A DNA stretch of 9,824 nt from Devosiaceae bacterium (GTDB taxonomy: Bacteria; Pseudomonadota; Alphaproteobacteria; Rhizobiales; Devosiaceae): contig JAKISM010000090.1 in NCBI GenBank assembly GCA_021648585.1, forward strand, positions 1 through 9,824. Reading direction: 5' to 3'. The first letter of the stretch is position 1, and each line of letters opens with the position of its first letter. Under the pieces are notes generated by a model, which was given only the letters and a program-made list of their open reading frames with translations, was not told the origin of the DNA and made no database searches. Both the position numbers and the translations under genes were made by a program. Below, piece by piece: positions 6,774 to 9,824 of the stretch.

Positions 6774-7246
6774 TATACGTCATGTTTTTCTAATTCAGCA
6801 AGTGCGGCTTTTTCTTCTTTGCTTAAAGAGATAGATTTGCCTGTTTTTTTTCTTCTCTTAACAAGGAAAAATAGGAATATCCCTCCACCGAGCAATATTA
6901 TGGGCATGGCAGTCCAAAGAATTATCGTATGTGGCCCAAGCACCGGATTTAGCAAAACATATTCGCCATATCGGGCAACTACATAATCAATTACTTGTTT
7001 ATTACTATCACCAGCGATAAGCCTTTCACGCACTAATACTCGTAAATCTGCTGCCAATGGCGCATCGGATTCATCAATATTTTGATTTTGACAAACCAGA
7101 CAACGTAAGTTTTTAGATAGGTCTCTTGCTCGCTCTTCTAGCACAGGGTCATCAAGGATTTCACTTGGTAAAACCGCAAAAGCAGCAATAGGAGTTAGCA
7201 AAGAAAAAACTAACGAAAACGCTAAAAATAATTTCTTAAAATTCAT
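6773..7246 (-). CDS. ccmH: Cytochrome c maturation protein CcmH/CycL (157 aa)
   Basis: CcmH is a membrane-anchored periplasmic thioredoxin-like protein that keeps the CXXCH motif of apocytochrome c reduced and presents it to CcmF. Signal peptide about 1-24; redox motif LRCLVCQNQNI with C49 and C52; a conserved ADLR...VRERL helix; the typical VVARYGEYVLLNPV stretch (89-102); a TM helix about 106-129 and a short basic cytoplasmic tail with KRRKK. The length is the short alphaproteobacterial type, lacking the fused CcmI-like domain of E. coli CcmH. The ATG overlaps the ccmF stop (TAATG) and is preceded by GGGAG. An A8 run on the coding strand encodes part of the basic tail and could be slippage-prone. 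Confidence 0.95.
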   Translation of the reverse strand: MNFKKLFLAFSLVFSLLTPIAAFAVLPSEILDDPVLEERARDLSKNLRCLVCQNQNIDESDAPLAADLRVLVRERLIAGDSNKQVIDYVVARYGEYVLLNPVLGPHTIILWTAMPIILLGGGIFLFFLVKRRKKTGKSISLSKEEKAALAELEKHDV

Positions 7247-9258
7247 TATGCGCTCCCTTTGTTTGTCTTTGCTTTGCTCTTATTCACTTTAGCCTTAGCT
7301 CGTTTTGCTTTTGCCTGTTTTGGAACACCAACTCTGGCTTTTCTATTGCTAAGCGATAAGAAACCTGCACCTGCCATAAATAATGTACCAATCCAAATTA
7401 GCAAAATATAGGGCTTATGCCAAATACGCACAACTTGCACTCCCTCCTCATCTGCATCACCAACCGCAACATAAAGTTGGCTAAAGCCGTAGGTGAGAAT
7501 TCCTGCTTCTGTTGTCGGCATAGAAGAAGCCATATAGACACGTTTTTCAGAAACTACCTGTCTAACTTTGCCATTTTTTGCCATTACGTCAAATTCAAAA
7601 TGAGAAATGGTATAATTTGGCCCTTGCCGCTCATCTGCTACAGTAAACTTGATGGAGTATCCAGCTAAGTCAACACTTTCTCCTACCTTCATGGTGGTGA
7701 TATTTTCGCTCTCCCACGCACTTACAATAACAATACCAATTACGGTAACGCCAACGCCAAAATGCGCTAAGGCTGTTGACCAAATGCTTTTTGATAGACC
7801 AAATAGACGTTTTAGGCTTTCGCCAAGAGCGATTTTGCCAAATTTTGAGCGATAGATTAAATCAGCCATAGAGCCAAATGCTACCCAAAAACCCAAAAAC
7901 ACACCTAATGGAGCGAGCCTTATTTCAGCTCCAGTTAGCATGAAAATTACAATCGCTATCAATAATGCCAAGCCAGCAGCTCCAGCAAGGCGCTGAGTAA
8001 CGGCAATTAAATCGGCTCGTTTCCAGCCAAGAAATGCTCCAAATGGCAATACTATTAAAAGCGGCACCATTAAAACACCAAAGGTTAAATCAAAGAATGG
8101 CGCACCAACTGAAATCCTTGCTCCCATAAGGGCATCAAGAATAAGTGGATATAGCGTGCCAACTAAAATGGCAGCGGTTGCAGTTGCTAAAAATAGATTA
8201 TTTAGCACTAATGCCCCTTCTCGGGAAATTGGTGCGAATAGCCCACCCGCCCTTAAAGAAGGCGCACGAATAGCAAAAATGGTAAATGCCGCACCAATAG
8301 AAACTCCTAATAATGCCAGCAAAACCAACCCACGAGTTGGATCGGATGCAAATGTATGCACCGAAGTTAAAATACCTGAACGAACCAAAAACGCCCCTAA
8401 GAGTGAAAGTGAGAAGGTCATAATGGCTAAGAATATTGTCCAGATCTTTAGCGCATTGCGCTTTTCCATCACAATGGCTGAATGCATTAACGCAGTGCCT
8501 ACTAACCAAGGCATGAAGGAAGAATTTTCAACGGGATCCCAGAACCACCAGCCGCCCCAGCCAAGCTCATAATATGCCCAATATGAGCCCATAGCATTAC
8601 CAAGCGTTAAAAACACCCAAGAAACAACTGTCCACGGGCGCACCCAACGTGCCCATGCCGCATCAATTTTTCCTGAAATAAGCGCTGCAATGGCAAAAGA
8701 AAAACAAACCGAAAAACCAACATAGCCAAGATATAATAGAGGTGGGTGAATGGCTAAGCCAATATCTTGCAAAATAGGATTGAGGTCTGTGCCCTCAAAT
8801 GGCGCTGGGTCAAGCCTTGCAAATGGGTTTGATGTAAAAATTGAAAAGCCCATAAAGGCAGCGCCCAAAATGCCTTGCACTGCAAGCACTAGGGTTCGTA
8901 ATTGTCGCGGCAAATCGCGCCCAAAAACTGCAACGGCTGCGCTAAATAATACTAAAATTAGCACCCAAAGCAAAATTGAGCCTTCGTGATTACCCCATAC
9001 GGCGGTGATTTTATAAATAAGCGGCTGTAAGGAATATGAATGTTGATAGGCAAGGCTAAGTGAGAAATCTGAAACCACAAAAGCATAGACCACGCTCATA
9101 AAAGAAAAAGAAATCAGTATAAATTGCCAAATTGCCGCTGAGCGCACAAAATTGGCTATGCGAACATCTGAACGCCAATAAATTAAACCAAGCACCGCTT
9201 GAATTATTGCTATTACAAAAGCTAGAATGAGGGCAAAATGGCCAAGTTCAATTAACAT
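7246..9258 (-). CDS. ccmF: Haem lyase subunit CcmF/CycK (670 aa)
   Basis: CcmF is the core of the system I cytochrome c synthetase. It takes haem from holo-CcmE and attaches it to apocytochrome on the periplasmic side of the membrane. The tryptophan-rich WWD signature GWGGWWFWDPVEN is at 233-245. The four expected histidines are present: two periplasmic haem ligands, H171 (AIHPPLLY) and H301 (SVHTF), and two transmembrane haem b ligands, H259 (LMHS) and H499 (LAHFG). About 15 hydrophobic segments are visible, with a periplasmic domain about 515-610 before the last TM helix. The C-terminus (about 641-670) is an unusual Lys/Ala-rich tail. The ATG overlaps the ccmE stop (TAATG) and AAGGAG lies 10 nt upstream. 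It sits in order between ccmE and ccmH. Confidence 0.97.
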   Translation of the reverse strand: MLIELGHFALILAFVIAIIQAVLGLIYWRSDVRIANFVRSAAIWQFILISFSFMSVVYAFVVSDFSLSLAYQHSYSLQPLIYKITAVWGNHEGSILLWVLILVLFSAAVAVFGRDLPRQLRTLVLAVQGILGAAFMGFSIFTSNPFARLDPAPFEGTDLNPILQDIGLAIHPPLLYLGYVGFSVCFSFAIAALISGKIDAAWARWVRPWTVVSWVFLTLGNAMGSYWAYYELGWGGWWFWDPVENSSFMPWLVGTALMHSAIVMEKRNALKIWTIFLAIMTFSLSLLGAFLVRSGILTSVHTFASDPTRGLVLLALLGVSIGAAFTIFAIRAPSLRAGGLFAPISREGALVLNNLFLATATAAILVGTLYPLILDALMGARISVGAPFFDLTFGVLMVPLLIVLPFGAFLGWKRADLIAVTQRLAGAAGLALLIAIVIFMLTGAEIRLAPLGVFLGFWVAFGSMADLIYRSKFGKIALGESLKRLFGLSKSIWSTALAHFGVGVTVIGIVIVSAWESENITTMKVGESVDLAGYSIKFTVADERQGPNYTISHFEFDVMAKNGKVRQVVSEKRVYMASSMPTTEAGILTYGFSQLYVAVGDADEEGVQVVRIWHKPYILLIWIGTLFMAGAGFLSLSNRKARVGVPKQAKAKRAKAKVNKSKAKTNKGSA

Positions 9259-9707
9259 TAGTAATCATCTCCTTGTTCGTCTTCTTTCCACTCACCACGC
9301 TCTTTAAGCGTATCAACTACCTCTTTTGGAATGTAATTTTCATCGTGCTTTGCAAGAACATTTGTGGCAATAAACACTCCTTCAGCATCTAGCGAGCCTT
9401 CGGCAATAACCCCTTGCCCCTCACGAAATAGATCTGGTAAAATTTGTTTGTAAATAACTTTAACGGCAAGTGCATTATCGGTAATATAAAAGATATTATA
9501 CTCACCCTCTTTAACCCAACTATCCTCTTGAACCAGACCGCCAAGCCTAAATGCTTGCCCAACAGCTATTGGGTCTTCTTGCAATTCTGAGGGAGAATAG
9601 AAAAAGGTTATTTTATCACTTAAAGCGGTAAAAATTAATATTGCGGCAAGGGCAATAACTAATCCTAATCCAGCTATAATACTGAGGCGTTTTTGTTTAC
9701 GTGTCAT
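9258..9707 (-). CDS. ccmE: Periplasmic haem chaperone CcmE/CycJ (149 aa)
   Basis: CcmE binds haem covalently, after loading by CcmABCD, and ferries it to CcmF. It has a short cytoplasmic N-terminus (MTRKQKR), a signal anchor about 8-29, and an OB-fold domain with FYSPSEL, FRLGGLV and VIYKQILPDLFREGQGVIAEG. The haem-attachment motif is LAKHDENYIPKEV, with haem-binding H121 and Y125 (HxxxY). The acidic C-terminal tail is typical. Length is normal. The start follows GGAA by 8 nt and lies 18 nt after the ccmI stop. The 3' end overlaps the ccmF start by one base, so the genes are translationally linked. Confidence 0.97.
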   Translation of the reverse strand: MTRKQKRLSIIAGLGLVIALAAILIFTALSDKITFFYSPSELQEDPIAVGQAFRLGGLVQEDSWVKEGEYNIFYITDNALAVKVIYKQILPDLFREGQGVIAEGSLDAEGVFIATNVLAKHDENYIPKEVVDTLKERGEWKEDEQGDDY

Positions 9708-9725
9708 ATTATTGTTCCATTATTC

Positions 9726-9824
9726 TTATTGTAAACCAGCTTGTTTTGCTAAATTATCAAGTTCAACTGTTTCATTGTCATTTGGATAGGCTTGTTTTGC
9801 TTTATCATAAAATTGTTGTGCTTT
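9726..9824 (-). CDS. ccmI: CcmI/CycH, C-terminal 32 residues (partial, runs off the right edge)
   Basis: The minus-strand frame from the window edge to TAA (9726-9728) encodes a TPR-like end: AQQFYDKAKQAYPNDNETV, then ELDNLAKQAGLQ and stop. This is too short for a domain call on its own. Its place directly before ccmE and its helical TPR character fit CcmI, the apocytochrome c chaperone that binds the C-terminus of the unfolded cytochrome. Frame choice: of the other two frames one stops at once and the other lacks TPR character. The call rests mainly on conserved ccmI-ccmE-ccmF-ccmH order. Confidence 0.75.
   Translation of the reverse strand, partial: KAQQFYDKAKQAYPNDNETVELDNLAKQAGLQ

Noticed and set aside
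7417..8989. Plus-strand open frames opposite ccmF (for example 8156-8572 and 8750-8989)
   Set aside because: CcmF is unambiguous across this stretch with its WWD motif and four histidines. The opposite frames have no domain features or ribosome sites.

Overview
The window is an AT-rich stretch of an alphaproteobacterial chromosome. The best argument is gene order. Read along the minus strand (right to left) it runs ccmI - ccmE - ccmF - ccmH - [TSUP permease] - degP - OmpR-type response regulator - sensor kinase - glnE. The backbone cycHJKL/ccmIEFH - degP - two-component pair - glnE is a conserved arrangement in Rhizobiales and relatives. Protein motifs agree (HDENY-type CcmE, alphaproteobacterial DegP). 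The low GC suggests a host-associated or marine low-GC lineage, but I cannot name a genus. I see no insertion sequence, prophage, CRISPR array, tRNA or rRNA.

Right part (6773-9824, minus strand): the end of ccmI, then complete ccmE, ccmF and ccmH. ccmE/ccmF and ccmF/ccmH each overlap by one base (TAATG). Together they form the haem-delivery and apocytochrome-ligation half of system I cytochrome c maturation. Seven bases after ccmH a TauE/SafE-type (TSUP) permease gene begins, apparently as the last gene of the same transcript.

Middle (5075-5998): a single plus-strand gene, convergent with the TSUP gene, encodes a small UreH/NiCoT-like membrane protein with an HX4DH metal motif and a very histidine-rich loop. 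It is divergent from degP. Their shared 181-bp intergenic region holds a 22-bp palindrome closely resembling the box bound by CusR/HprR-type OmpR-family regulators. A separate 12-bp inverted repeat flanks that palindrome and the putative degP promoter.

Left part (1-5074, minus strand): degP (periplasmic protease/chaperone), an OmpR-family response regulator, its overlapping sensor histidine kinase, and the N-terminal half of glnE, all closely spaced. A perfect 12-bp-arm hairpin without a U tract lies between degP and the regulator gene.

Working model (inference): the kinase/regulator pair senses an envelope condition and controls degP, and perhaps the divergent His-rich transporter, through the palindrome. 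This would link periplasmic quality control with metal handling next to cytochrome c assembly. The two transporter genes look like additions to an otherwise conserved ccm-degP-glnE block.
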